Shown here piece after piece: positions 38,062-48,985 of a stretch of DNA of 64,000 bases. The stretch comes from Nitrospirota bacterium (GTDB lineage Bacteria; Nitrospirota; Thermodesulfovibrionia; Thermodesulfovibrionales; UBA6898), in assembly GCA_004321925.1 (NCBI GenBank), contig SCQH01000048.1, positions 1 through 64,000 on the forward strand, in the 5' to 3' direction. Every line of letters begins with the position of its first letter. The first letter of the stretch is position 1. The position numbers and the translations under genes were made by a program. The notes below the pieces were generated by a model. It saw only the letters and a program-made list of their open reading frames with translations. It was not told the DNA's origin and did not search any database.

Positions 38062-40152
38062 ATGGCCGATTATGACAGGGAGTTAGAGCTCGCGGGAAAG
38101 GCCCTCGAGATCGCCCGGAAGGCCGGCGACCTGACAGAGGTCCTGAAGAGTTTTTATCAGATCGGCATCATCCATCAGAAGCGCGGCGATTACGACCTTG
38201 CCCTCGAGAACCACCAGAAGGCCCTTGAGATCGCAGAGAAGACCGGGGACAGGGCCGGCATCTCAAAGAGCTATCATCAGATCGGGATCGTCCATCAGAA
38301 ACGCGGCGACTATGACAAGGCCCTGAGCTATTACCAGAAGGCCCTTGAGCTCATGAAAGAGACCGGCGATATGGACGGCATCTCCCGGAGCTATAATCAG
38401 ATCGGGATCGTCCACCAGAACAGGGGCGATTACGACCTTGCCCTCGAATACCACCAGAAGGCCCTCGAGATCGCAGAGAAGATAAATGATATTGATATGG
38501 TCTCTGTCAGTTACCAGAACATCGGGATCGTGCATCAGAAAAAGGGGGACTATGACCGCGCCCTTGACCTGGCGCATAAGGCCCTCCAGATCAAGCAGAA
38601 CTCTGCCGACTTCTACGGGATCCTCAGGATATACGGCCAGATGGGCCTGCTCTGCAAGCTCAAGGGGGACCATGATCAGGCCCTCAGCCTCTCTGAAGAG
38701 GCCCTGGAGATAGCTGAAAAGCTCGGGGATATGCCGGGCATTTCGATGAGCTATAACCAGATCGGGCTCGTCTATCAGGACAAGGGAGATTATGACAAGG
38801 CGCTGGAGCTCTCGGGGAAGGCCCTGGAGATAGCGCAGAAGACCGGCGACATGGCAGAGATCTCAAAGAGCTATCACCAGATCGGGATCGTGCATCAGAA
38901 GCGCGGCCATTATGACAAGGCCTTCGAATACCACCAGAAGGCCCTGGAGATCGCGGAGAAGATCGGGGACACGGCCGGTATCTCAAAGAGCTATCACCAG
39001 ATCGGGATCGTGCATCAGAAGCGCGGCGACTACGACAAGGCCTTCGAATATCACCAGAAGGCCCTCGCCCTTGTGGAGAAGACCGGCGACATGGACGGCA
39101 TCTCCCGGAGCTATAATCAGATCGGCATCGTCCACCAGAACAGGGGCGATTACGACTTTGCCCTTGAATACCACCAGAAGGCCCTGGAGATCGCAGAGAA
39201 GATCGGGGACACGGCGATGATCTCGGTCAGTTACCAGAACATCGGGATCGTGCATCAGAAAAAGGGGGACTATGACCGCGCCCTCGACCTGGCGAATAAG
39301 GCCCTCCAGATCAAGCAGAACTCTGCCGATTTCTACGGGATCCTCAGGATATACGGCCAGATGGGCCTGCTGTATAAGCTCAAGGGGGACTACGATCAGG
39401 CCCTCAGCCTCTCTGAAAAGGCCCTTGAGATAGCCAGGAAGCTCGGGGATGACGCCGGGGCGGCCAGGAGCTACAACCAGAGCGGCATGATCTATCAGAA
39501 CAGGGGCGCAAACGAGAAGGCCCTCGAATATCACCAGAAGGCCCTTGAGATAGCTGAACGCATAGGGGACAAGGCCGAGGTCTCGATGAGCTACCACCAC
39601 ATGGGCATTGTGCACCAGAGCCGGGGAGATTACGACAGTGCCCTGGGGTTCTACCAGAAGGCCCTGGAGATAGCGGAAAAGATCGGAGACATTGCGGGCG
39701 TATCAAAGAGCTACCACCAGATCGGAATCGTGTATCAGAGCAGGGAAGATTATGACAGCGCCCTGGGGTTCTACCAGAAGGCCCTTGAGATCGCGGAGAA
39801 GATCGGAGACATTGCGGGCGTATCAAAGAGCTACCACCAGATCGGGATCGTGCACCAGAGCAGGGGGGATTACGACAGTGCCCTGGGGTTCTACCAGAAG
39901 GCCCTCGAGATCGCAAAAAAGGTCGGCGACATATCAGGTGTCGCCTCCAGCATCGGCATGGTCGGAAAGATCATGCAGATGAAAAAGAACTATAGCGACG
40001 CCCTCACGGATTATCTGATCTCTCTGGATATATTCGAAAAGCTCGGGTCCCCTGACGTCAATATCGTGCATGACCTGATCGCCGAGCTCACCAGTGAGAT
40101 GGGGGAGGAAGATTTCAACCGCCTGATCGAGGAATTCAAGGGCATGTCCTAA
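38062..40152 (+). CDS. 40-residue-repeat TPR protein
   Basis: A 696-residue protein made almost wholly of 40-residue TPR units of the TPR_12/kinesin-light-chain/LGN kind. Each unit follows the pattern ALEIAEKxGD, six residues, SYxQIGIVHQxRGDYDxA, five residues, QK. About sixteen units are consecutive, then a divergent end of about 50 residues (DVNIVHDLIAELTSEMGEEDF). No signal peptide, enzyme domain or membrane helix is seen, so it is a probable cytoplasmic scaffold. The ATG lies two bases after the Nif3 stop. The frame extends upstream into the Nif3 gene, but that part is not TPR and is rejected. Confidence 0.9.
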   Translation: MADYDRELELAGKALEIARKAGDLTEVLKSFYQIGIIHQKRGDYDLALENHQKALEIAEKTGDRAGISKSYHQIGIVHQKRGDYDKALSYYQKALELMKETGDMDGISRSYNQIGIVHQNRGDYDLALEYHQKALEIAEKINDIDMVSVSYQNIGIVHQKKGDYDRALDLAHKALQIKQNSADFYGILRIYGQMGLLCKLKGDHDQALSLSEEALEIAEKLGDMPGISMSYNQIGLVYQDKGDYDKALELSGKALEIAQKTGDMAEISKSYHQIGIVHQKRGHYDKAFEYHQKALEIAEKIGDTAGISKSYHQIGIVHQKRGDYDKAFEYHQKALALVEKTGDMDGISRSYNQIGIVHQNRGDYDFALEYHQKALEIAEKIGDTAMISVSYQNIGIVHQKKGDYDRALDLANKALQIKQNSADFYGILRIYGQMGLLYKLKGDYDQALSLSEKALEIARKLGDDAGAARSYNQSGMIYQNRGANEKALEYHQKALEIAERIGDKAEVSMSYHHMGIVHQSRGDYDSALGFYQKALEIAEKIGDIAGVSKSYHQIGIVYQSREDYDSALGFYQKALEIAEKIGDIAGVSKSYHQIGIVHQSRGDYDSALGFYQKALEIAKKVGDISGVASSIGMVGKIMQMKKNYSDALTDYLISLDIFEKLGSPDVNIVHDLIAELTSEMGEEDFNRLIEEFKGMS
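38101..40020 (+). repeat. sixteen in-register 120-bp coding repeats
   Basis: Units begin with GCCCT at 38101 and then every 120 bases through 39901, with no insertion or deletion in 1.92 kb. Similarity is strong at DNA level as well as protein level. A block at about 38365-38708 recurs nearly identically 720 bp later (39085-39428), a six-unit duplication. Units 39661-39780 and 39781-39900 are also near copies. The last unit is the most diverged. Confidence 0.9.
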
Positions 40153-40976
40153 CCCCGGATAAGTCCGGACAGTATCCGCTGCCTCACCGCCTCATAGATG
40201 CAGACCGCTGCCGAGGAGGCCACATTAAGACTCTCCGCCCCACCGATCAGCGGGATCTTCAGCTGCATATCGGCTGCTGCACGCACCTCACTGCTTATCC
40301 CCCGTGCCTCGTTGCCGAAGACCAGGGCGACCGGGGACGAAAGATCGGTCTCGAAGACCGACACTGCTGCATCAGCCGAGGCAGCGGCAGTCCGTATTTT
40401 ATGTGAACTCAGGAACGCGGCAAGGTCCCCTGGCCCCGACTCTATGACCGGCATGCTGAATATGCTGCCGGCAGTCGACCGTATGGTCTTTTGCATATAG
40501 ATATCGCACGTGCCGGGCAGGGTGATGACCGCGTCAACCCCGGCAGCATCTGACGTCCGTATGATCGTGCCCAGGTTGCCGGGGTCCTGGATCGCGTCAA
40601 GGACCACCAGGAGGGGGCTGCGGCCCAAGGCAATGTTCGTGAGCAAAAGAGGCCTGGCAGCGACCAGGGCAGCGATCCCCTGAGGGGTCTCTGTCTCTGC
40701 AAGCTTATTGAGGACCTGGTCAGAGACGTCGGTATAGCGTATCTTCTTCCCTCCGGAGCTGAGCAGGCCGAGCAAGGCAGCGCCTTCGGGGCTGCTCCTG
40801 AAGCGGTCGGTAATGAATAGCTCCCTGATGTCCGCGTCAGCGCCAACGGCCATTTCCAGGAGATGGACCCCTTCGGCGAGGAAAACCCTGGCCCCGTCAG
40901 CCGACCCTTTCCTGAGGGTCGAGATGATATCCCGGATATGCGGATTTGACGGGCTGGTTATCCTGACAGAGGGCAT
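40149..40976 (-). CDS. TrmH/SpoU-family RNA 2'-O-methyltransferase
   Basis: A 275-residue SPOUT enzyme. An N-terminal substrate-binding domain (residues 1-95) is followed by the three SpoU motifs: LDAIQDPGNLGTIIRTSDAAG, LVFGNEARGIS and IPLIGGAESLNVASSAAVCIYEA. It methylates ribose 2'-OH in rRNA or tRNA; which site cannot be told from sequence, though it resembles the RlmB/TsnR-like branch. It is convergent with the TPR gene (stops overlap by four bases) and divergent from rpsB. Confidence 0.9.
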   Translation of the reverse strand: MPSVRITSPSNPHIRDIISTLRKGSADGARVFLAEGVHLLEMAVGADADIRELFITDRFRSSPEGAALLGLLSSGGKKIRYTDVSDQVLNKLAETETPQGIAALVAARPLLLTNIALGRSPLLVVLDAIQDPGNLGTIIRTSDAAGVDAVITLPGTCDIYMQKTIRSTAGSIFSMPVIESGPGDLAAFLSSHKIRTAAASADAAVSVFETDLSSPVALVFGNEARGISSEVRAAADMQLKIPLIGGAESLNVASSAAVCIYEAVRQRILSGLIRG

Positions 40977-41040
40977 ACCGTAACTTTACCAGAAGCGGCG
41001 TTTCCAATACAAAGGATAGCATCAGGGATAGAGTGTCAGC

Positions 41041-41069
41041 TTGAAAAAAAGCACCGTCTATGTTAATCT
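41041..41069 (+). promoter_or_regulatory. probable promoter of rpsB-tsf-pyrH-frr
   Basis: TTGAAA (41041-41046) is followed after 17 bp by TAATCT (41064-41069) with an extended TGT just before it. The leader of about 110 bases contains ACCTG-TTTTTA-CAGGT, and a longer stem built on TGCCA/TGGCA. Such leaders may allow S2 feedback, which is known in some bacteria but not shown here. Confidence 0.5.
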
Positions 41070-41188
41070 TGTTAACCCAAACCACCTGTTTTTACAGGTC
41101 AAATACACACGCCTGGCAACATCCTGCCATATGGTCCTTACGGGTTTGGCAGGAAAGGCGGAGGAAAAACCATTTAGGAGGAAGCACC

Positions 41189-41949
41189 ATGGTAGCATCA
41201 ATGAAGGAACTGCTTGAGGCCGGCGTACATTTCGGCCATCAGGTAAAGCGCTGGAACCCGAAGATGAAGAAATATATCTTCGGCGAGAGAAACGGGATCT
41301 ATATCATTGACCTTCAGAAGACCCTCAAAGGGCTTGAAGAGGCGTACAGCTTCGTCAGGTCCTCATCGGCTGCAGGACAGGGCGTGCTTTTCGTCGGCAC
41401 CAAGAAACAGGCGCAGGATGCGGTCGCTGAAGAGGCAAAGCGTGCCTCTGCCTACTACATCAACCAGAGATGGCTCGGCGGCATGCTGACGAACTTCCTG
41501 ACCTGCAAGAAAAGCATAGCACGGCTCAAGAAGATAGAGGCGATGCAGGCGGACGGGACCATACATCTGCTCCCCAAGAGAGAGGCAGCCGCGCTTGAGA
41601 AGGAGAGGGCGAAGCTCGACAAGAACCTATCCGGCATCAAGGATATGAAAGAACTTCCGGGTGTCATCTTCATCATCGACCCGAAGAAGGAAAGGATCGG
41701 TATTGCCGAGGCACGGAAACTCTCCATTCCGATCGTTGCGGTCGTCGATACGAACTGCGACCCTGATGAGGTCGACCATGTCATTCCGGGCAATGATGAT
41801 GCGATCAGGGCCATCAAGCTGCTGGCCTCCAAGATAGCCAATGCGGTCATCGAAGGCCGCGATGCAGTTGCCAAAGAGGCACAGCAGGCAGCAGAGGCAG
41901 CCAAGATAGAGGAGAAGGTCCAGGATGAGGCTGCTCAGGAGGTCGCTGG

Positions 41950-41953
<4 letters not shown>
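41189..41953 (+). CDS. rpsB: 30S ribosomal protein S2
   Basis: A 254-residue ribosomal protein with typical blocks [91 protein letters not shown] and [15 protein letters not shown] strong TTTAGGAGG site precedes the ATG at 41189; the frame is open further back but not conserved. It heads the classic rpsB-tsf-pyrH-frr operon and overlaps tsf by four bases. Confidence 0.98.
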
Positions 41954-44099
<2,146 letters not shown>

Positions 44100-44102
44100 A
44101 TC

Positions 44103-44240
44103 ATGAACAGTAATTTTATGCTTAAGGTTGAAGATGCAAAACTCCCTGACATCCAGAAGGCCCTTCAGGCAGCGGGCATCAAGGTGAGGAGCATTATCGA
44201 GACCTATAAAGAAGAAACGAAGAAGGAAGAACCGAAATAA
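44103..44240 (+). CDS. uncharacterised 45-residue protein between frr and the DksA-like gene
   Basis: A small ORF with start MNSNFMLKVEDAKLPD and a strongly charged Lys/Glu end. It sits three bases after frr (whose final bases provide a GGAGG site), and its stop overlaps the next ATG, so it fills an operon slot perfectly. The opening resembles a small domain in which KALQAAGIKVRSIIETY would form a helix-strand unit. The family was not recognised. Its tight packing is the main reason to believe it is translated. Confidence 0.6.
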   Translation: MNSNFMLKVEDAKLPDIQKALQAAGIKVRSIIETYKEETKKEEPK

Positions 44241-44848
44241 TGGCAGCGGTAAAAAAAGCAACGCCCAAGAAAAAGACCAGGCCGGCAGCGGCCCCGGCAA
44301 AGAAGGCGGTCAAGCCTGCTTCGGCCCCGGCAAAAAAGAAGGCCGCGCCAAAGTCTGCTGAAAAACCGAAAAGCAAGAGGCCTGCAGCCGTGAAACCTGC
44401 CCCGGCTAAGAAGAAGGCGGTACCTGCAAAAAAGCCTGCTGTTGCCAAAAAGCCGGTCAAGCCGGCAAAGGACAGGATGAAAGAGCTGAAGGCAGTACTC
44501 TTAAAGAGAAAAGAAGCGATCGTCAAAGAGGCGAAGGATGAGATAGCAAAATATGTAAGCGGCGACAACAGGCAGCTCGTCGATACTGCCGTTGATGAAG
44601 GTGACTGGGCCGTTGTCGATATATCAGAGGACATCAACCTGATGAGACTGGACGCTCACCGCAAACATATGCTCGAAATTGATGAGGCCCTGCGGAAGAT
44701 CCGCGAAGGCACCTATGGCATCTGCGAGGAATGCGGTGAGGAGATCAGTGAAAAGCGCCTCGGCGTCATGCCGGCGGCAACCCTCTGCATCTCCTGCAAG
44801 GAGAACAAGGAGCAGATAGAGGCAGTGGGCAGGGAAGAGTCGGAATAA
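44240..44848 (+). CDS. DksA/TraR zinc-finger protein with a histone-H1-like N-terminal tail
   Basis: A 202-residue protein. Residues 1-78 are a Lys/Ala/Pro tail of KKA, PAKK and KPA units, like eukaryotic H1 tails or bacterial HctB/AlgP. Residues 80-202 form a DksA/TraR domain: a coiled hairpin (DRMKELKAVLLKRKEAIVKE) and a zinc finger with C162-x2-C165 and C183-x2-C186 (GTYGICEECG, LCISCK). DksA-like proteins enter the RNA polymerase secondary channel; the tail should add DNA or RNA binding. It ends at a strong bidirectional terminator. Confidence 0.88.
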   Translation: MAAVKKATPKKKTRPAAAPAKKAVKPASAPAKKKAAPKSAEKPKSKRPAAVKPAPAKKKAVPAKKPAVAKKPVKPAKDRMKELKAVLLKRKEAIVKEAKDEIAKYVSGDNRQLVDTAVDEGDWAVVDISEDINLMRLDAHRKHMLEIDEALRKIREGTYGICEECGEEISEKRLGVMPAATLCISCKENKEQIEAVGREESE

Positions 44849-44873
44849 CGGCTTCGTCCGCAATCAGAATAAT

Positions 44874-44914
44874 AAAAGATCCCGGGGCTGTCTCAGATGC
44901 CCCGGGATCTTTTT
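44874..44914. terminator. bidirectional intrinsic terminator
   Basis: A perfect 10-bp stem GATCCCGGGG / CCCCGGGATC (44878-44887 with 44900-44909) is flanked by AAAA on the left and TTTTT on the right. It can stop both the rpsB-to-DksA operon from the left and hemC from the right. Confidence 0.93.
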
Positions 44915-44944
44915 ATGCTGTCTGCCGGTTTGAAAAACGTTGAG

Positions 44945-45913
44945 TCAGTGCAGCCCGATCTGCGTGATATTCTTGCCGTAGACCTCGGCGAGGATCTTGT
45001 CAGCCCCCTGTGACAGGAGGGCCTCTCCCAGCTTCGTGCCGAGCTGCTCAGCCTCTGCAGGGCTTCCTTCAATATGCGAGCGGATGATCCGGTCTCCGGT
45101 AACGCTCCCGACGAGCCCGTCCATGATGATCTTCCCCCCGACCACCTGCGCATAGGCAGCGATCGGCACCTGGCAGCCTCCCTCGAGTTTCTTCAGGCAG
45201 GCCCTTTCGGCCCTGACGCATACCGAAGTCTCGGCATGGTCAAGAAATGCAATAAGCTCATTGACAAACGGATCTTTTTTCCTGCATTCGATCCCGATCG
45301 CCCCCTGCCCTATTGCCGGGAGGCTCACGTCGGCCGGGATCAGTTCAGTTATCCTGTCTGCCCAGCCGAGCCTCTTGATCCCGGCGGCGGCAAGGATGAT
45401 CGCATCGAAGAGGCCCTCGTCAAGCTTTCTCAGCCGGGTATCGAGGTTGCCCCGCAACTGCTGGATCTGCAGGTCAGGCCGCCTGCTCAGCAGCTGGCAG
45501 GAGCGGCGCAGACTGCTTGTGCCGACCGATGCCCCCTGAGGGAGTTCGGCGAAACTCTTTATGCTGAAGCCGGAGCCCTTCTTTTTCGTTATGAAGGCAT
45601 CCCGCGGGTCCTCACGTTTGCAGATCACCGGAAGGTACAGGCTCTCCGGAAACTCGGTCGGCACGTCCTTCATGCTGTGGACGGCAAGGTCAGCCTCGCC
45701 GCTTAGAAGCGCTTCCTCTATCTCCTTCACGAAGAGCCCCTTGCCACCCACCTGTGCAAGCGGGACATCGAGGATCTTGTCGCCGGTCGTCTTTATCTTG
45801 TTGAGCTCGACAACTAGACCGGGGCGTGCCTTCTGAAGCTCTGACTTGACCCATTCAGCCTGCCAGAGGGCAAGCTTGCTGCCCCTGGTACCGATTATCA
45901 CCTTTTTTTTCAC
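44945..45913 (-). CDS. hemC: hydroxymethylbilane synthase (porphobilinogen deaminase)
   Basis: A 322-residue enzyme joining four porphobilinogens for haem and related tetrapyrroles. [93 protein letters not shown] and EGGC247QVPIAAYA are present, with C247 as the dipyrromethane anchor. Translation starts at GTG with a GGGAGG site about ten bases upstream. It is separate from hemA (61319-62587), although the two are often neighbours. Confidence 0.97.
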   Translation of the reverse strand: MKKKVIIGTRGSKLALWQAEWVKSELQKARPGLVVELNKIKTTGDKILDVPLAQVGGKGLFVKEIEEALLSGEADLAVHSMKDVPTEFPESLYLPVICKREDPRDAFITKKKGSGFSIKSFAELPQGASVGTSSLRRSCQLLSRRPDLQIQQLRGNLDTRLRKLDEGLFDAIILAAAGIKRLGWADRITELIPADVSLPAIGQGAIGIECRKKDPFVNELIAFLDHAETSVCVRAERACLKKLEGGCQVPIAAYAQVVGGKIIMDGLVGSVTGDRIIRSHIEGSPAEAEQLGTKLGEALLSQGADKILAEVYGKNITQIGLH

Positions 45914-45969
45914 AGCCCTGATGCCTCCCTGATCCTTTAGCGGTTTATCTCGATAATTAAGTTTTGCAT

Positions 45970-45999
45970 ATTATACTAACACATCAGGCATTTCTTCAA
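45970..45999 (-). promoter_or_regulatory. probable hemC promoter
   Basis: On the minus strand TTGAAG (45999-45994) and a perfect TATAAT (45975-45970) are separated by 18 bp. The expected start lies near 45963, giving a leader of about 50 bases before the GTG. Confidence 0.55.
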
Positions 46000-46060
46000 A
46001 AACTGGCTTCGCTTACCCCGGAACCACTGTTGCGCAACTCGACGGCAAATTTTACTTCAG

Positions 46061-46201
46061 AATAAGGTGGGGCAGGGCATTCGAACGGATTCTTTTACCG
46101 ATATTCAGACAGAAGGTTTTCTTGGGACGAAGAGGTAAAAGCCTCGGAGGTCCCGGTTGCTGGGGCCGAGAATGAGAGAGAATGCTCTGCCCCGCCTTAT
46201 T
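46061..46201. repeat. 141-bp element with 22-bp inverted ends and nested stems
   Basis: The ends 46061-46082 and 46180-46201 are inverted repeats, 20 of 22 exact. Both mismatches become G-U pairs in a plus-strand RNA but A-C clashes in a minus-strand RNA. Inside, CTTTTACC (46092-46099) pairs with GGTAAAAG (46134-46141), and CTCGG (46143-46147) pairs with CCGAG (46166-46170). The result is a closed multi-branch fold. The right end lies six bases beyond the stop of the Cys/Gly membrane-protein gene. It could be a structured RNA, a MITE-like element or a processing/terminator structure. No terminal T run or clear target duplication was found. Confidence 0.65.
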
Positions 46202-46207
46202 ATTGCA

Positions 46208-47089
46208 CTATGACCCACAGCCACCGCATCCCCCGCCCCCGCAGCCGCCACCTCCGCAACCGCTCGATCCGCAGCCGCTTGACCCGCAACCGCCGGTATC
46301 TGCGTTACGGGAGGAGGTCTTTGGGAAGAGGGCCTTCACGAACGGGAAATAATCTTCAGAAAGCGCAGCCAGCCCGAAGACGGCAGCAAGAAAGGCCGCT
46401 TCGTTGGTCATGCCACCCGGCCGCAAACTGCCCGCACGAAGTTTAAGCGAGCGGAATCGCAGGGTCATCTGGTGTATGATCTCGTCGCCCGCACCTGTTC
46501 GCTGCCGCCTCCAGGTCGCGAAAGCCCAGAAAGCGAAGACAGCAGCCAGGATGAACAAGAGACCGAGGTTGTGGCGTCCGCGCATGAGGGCGACGACGAT
46601 CTTTATGGCCGCCACCCCGATGATCAGGCCCAGGGCAATGAGGGCCGGGGGCAGCCGCCGGCCATAGGTTTCCGGACCGGCCACGAGTCCTTCAGCTATC
46701 AGAACCTGCCGGTAATTTTCGCCCGCAAACTGGGAGGACAGATCGGCGAAGACATCTCGTGCCCTTCCCGGTCCGTCGAAAAAATCCAGTACGGCCTTTT
46801 CAATAGGCCTCTGGGCGAACGCAGAGGCGCGCGGTTTTGCAACTATCAGGTCGCCGTCCGCCATGAGCAGCCCCCGGTCGATCAAAGAGAAGATCGCCAC
46901 CCGTAGGGCCTCAGAGATGCCGCCACGCAAATAGGCGATCTTGTATGGGTCGGTATAGTCCCAGCGGGCTGGTGGGTCCTGCTTTTCACTTCGCAGGATC
47001 AGGATCCGAAGCACCAGGTTGACTGCAACACCGAACACAAAATAAAAAAGAAGAAACTGAGGCCCCCTCAGATCAAAAGGATTGCCCAC
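46208..47089 (-). CDS. membrane protein with a Cys/Gly-repeat C-terminal tail (TIGR04222-like)
   Basis: A 293-residue protein. A membrane helix lies near residues 12-30 and a soluble middle follows (WDYTDPYKIAYLRGG is like the TIGR04222 family). Two helices sit around 146-190, and a final extended segment ends in a low-complexity tail. The last 27 residues hold six Cys, spaced mostly every five residues in CGSSG and CGGGG units. In the cited family such tails are common but unexplained. The preceding genes encode a nucleotidyltransferase (one base away) and a radical SAM/SPASM enzyme, so the tail could be a modification target. That is inference. Confidence 0.75.
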   Translation of the reverse strand: MGNPFDLRGPQFLLFYFVFGVAVNLVLRILILRSEKQDPPARWDYTDPYKIAYLRGGISEALRVAIFSLIDRGLLMADGDLIVAKPRASAFAQRPIEKAVLDFFDGPGRARDVFADLSSQFAGENYRQVLIAEGLVAGPETYGRRLPPALIALGLIIGVAAIKIVVALMRGRHNLGLLFILAAVFAFWAFATWRRQRTGAGDEIIHQMTLRFRSLKLRAGSLRPGGMTNEAAFLAAVFGLAALSEDYFPFVKALFPKTSSRNADTGGCGSSGCGSSGCGGGGCGGGGCGGCGS

Positions 47090-47090
47090 G

Positions 47091-47840
47091 CTACCCCCTT
47101 GAGCCTTTCAGGAGCCCCGTAGCCCTCTGCTGCATCTGCTCTGCAGCGTTCAGGAGCGAAAAGAGGAGGGTTCCCGAGGCACCGGGAGGCAGTGATCCCT
47201 GGCTCCTTGCCTGATCGATGAGGCTGACGATATCTGCTCCCGTCGGGCCGAGCTGCTCCGACAGGATGATCGCGAGGGCCTCTTTGGGAGATGTTGCCGG
47301 CCTGGCCTCAAGCTTCAGCAGAGAGGCGGCGCATGCCCTCAGCGGGCCGATCATGTCAGTGATGACCAGGGCAAGCTGTTCCTCCCGGAGGCTGACCAGG
47401 GCATAGCGTTCACGCATGCGGAGCATAAGGTTGAGCAGGACCTGCAGCGTCTGCTTAAGCATCGCCTCCCGAGAGATTTGGAGGTTCTCGAAGGGGTCCG
47501 GTCCCATGAGGACCCTTCGCCGGGAAAGGATGTCAGCAAACTTTACAGCAAAGGCGTCCATGGCCTGCCCTATTTCGGGCTCAAGGAGGAACATGACATC
47601 AAGACGCATGGCCGCATGGGCTGCGCGCAGGGGGTCCCTGATCTTATCGGCCCTGGACCTGTCGAAGCGTTTCAGGACCAGAAGCAGGTTCACATCCGAG
47701 GTGCTGCGCAGTCGTCCCTCGGCCGCCGAGCCGAAGAGGACCGCGGAGACAAGGTCTCCGCCAAAGGCCTGCCGGGTCTGCTGCAGGAATTGGTCGATGC
47801 CCTCGCCGACCTCTGGTGGTAATGAAGGTGTCTGGTCCAT
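47091..47840 (-). CDS. nucleotidyltransferase-fold protein
   Basis: A 249-residue protein with a minimal nucleotidyltransferase signature near residue 35: AVLFGSAAEGRLRSTSDVNLLLVL. The GS pair and Asp-x-Asn are visible, so the second acidic residue of the usual DxD appears to be Asn, and catalysis is uncertain. The C-terminal 120 residues are helical, as in HEPN- or KNTase-like partners. AAAGGAG five bases before 47840 fixes the start; a TTG at 47855 overlaps that site. It stands one base before the Cys/Gly membrane gene. Confidence 0.75.
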   Translation of the reverse strand: MDQTPSLPPEVGEGIDQFLQQTRQAFGGDLVSAVLFGSAAEGRLRSTSDVNLLLVLKRFDRSRADKIRDPLRAAHAAMRLDVMFLLEPEIGQAMDAFAVKFADILSRRRVLMGPDPFENLQISREAMLKQTLQVLLNLMLRMRERYALVSLREEQLALVITDMIGPLRACAASLLKLEARPATSPKEALAIILSEQLGPTGADIVSLIDQARSQGSLPPGASGTLLFSLLNAAEQMQQRATGLLKGSRG

Positions 47841-47873
47841 ATAAGCTCCTTTCAACGAAGGTTTTGTCTCCTT

Positions 47874-48983
47874 CTATACGGGCACACTGTCTATACTATA
47901 CCGATCGCGAAGCGATGGGGTAAGGCGCGTTTTTGGTTTGTCAGCCAGCCAGCAGCCGGGGTCAGCATGAAAGGGATCTCCATGGACTGCCGCTGCAATA
48001 CAGCGGGAGCCGCCTCCGCAGGTCCTGGCATAGAAGCATCTCTCGCAACCCCTGCTGATCCTTTCCCGGTCCCTCAGTTCCTGAAAGAGCCGGCTGGTGT
48101 CGTAGATCTGTTCAAGCTTCTCCCTGAAGAGGTTGCCCACGACCAGAGGCATTCTGCGGCAGGGACAGACATCGCCGTTGGGCAATACCGTGATCAAGGT
48201 GTCTCCGGCACTGCAGCGATAGGGGCGGTCGCCGGTAACCATGAACTGAAGGGAGCGGTGGAGGCTGACAGGCCGGGAAGTCAGCCAACCGCGCCGGGAC
48301 TCCACGCGCATGAGTCCGAAGAATTCCCTGGTCTCGTCCGGCGTGAGGAGGCTGTCTGCTGCTGCGCGGCCCCGGCCGCAGGGCACGAGGCGGTCAGCCC
48401 AGACCCGCGCAATGCCGAGGCGGTGTCCCAGCTGCGCCACATGCGGAAAATCGCGGAAATTGCTGCGGTGGGCTGTAAAGGAAATATGCGCCGGGATATG
48501 TTCACCCGCCAGACGGCGCAATCCTGAGACAGCCTGCTCATAGCTGCCCTTGCCGCGGATATTGTCATGGGTCTCCTGATCGCCGTCAATGCTCACCTGA
48601 ACAAAGCCCGGTTTTAGCCGGCTCAATGAACGGACGACAGAAGAGTCAAGCATTGTCCCGTTGGTGAGGACGGCAAATGAGAATAGCCGGCTCTCTGCCG
48701 CGAGTTTCTCCAAGAGCGGGATGAAGTCCTGCCGTATAAACGGCTCCCCGCCCGTCACCGTGACATGCGCCCGGAAGCGCTTCTTTCCACTCAGGCTGCG
48801 GGAGCTGCGGATAAAGGACTTGAACTGCTCCAGTACCTCCATGAGATCGTCCCACGCGGGCTCGGGGCAAGGAAGGTCTTCCTGGTAGCAATGGATGCAG
48901 CGCAGGTTGCAGCGCTCGGTTATATGCCACTGAAAAAGGATATGCCCCGGCCAATAACCGGTAGTGTCCTGTTTAAAGTACAT
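47874..48983 (-). CDS. radical SAM/SPASM-domain enzyme
   Basis: A 369-residue enzyme. The radical SAM cluster motif is C25-x3-C29-x2-C32 (TERCNLRCIHC), with TGGEPF, FAVLTNG and VQVSIDG as the SAM-binding strands. A C-terminal SPASM-like region holds more Cys (CSAGDTLITVLPNGDVCPCRRM, CERCFYARTCGGGSRC, GCW) for auxiliary clusters. SPASM enzymes modify peptides or proteins (for example anaerobic sulfatase maturases, AlbA, PqqE). No sulfatase is nearby. The Cys/Gly membrane protein two genes on is the most obvious substrate candidate. Confidence 0.88.
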   Translation of the reverse strand: MYFKQDTTGYWPGHILFQWHITERCNLRCIHCYQEDLPCPEPAWDDLMEVLEQFKSFIRSSRSLSGKKRFRAHVTVTGGEPFIRQDFIPLLEKLAAESRLFSFAVLTNGTMLDSSVVRSLSRLKPGFVQVSIDGDQETHDNIRGKGSYEQAVSGLRRLAGEHIPAHISFTAHRSNFRDFPHVAQLGHRLGIARVWADRLVPCGRGRAAADSLLTPDETREFFGLMRVESRRGWLTSRPVSLHRSLQFMVTGDRPYRCSAGDTLITVLPNGDVCPCRRMPLVVGNLFREKLEQIYDTSRLFQELRDRERISRGCERCFYARTCGGGSRCIAAAVHGDPFHADPGCWLADKPKTRLTPSLRDRYSIDSVPV

Positions 48984-48985
48984 AT

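Noticed and set aside
38101-40020. Regular repeats that might suggest a CRISPR or satellite array
   Set aside because: The 120-bp period encodes TPR units in one open frame with no spacers.
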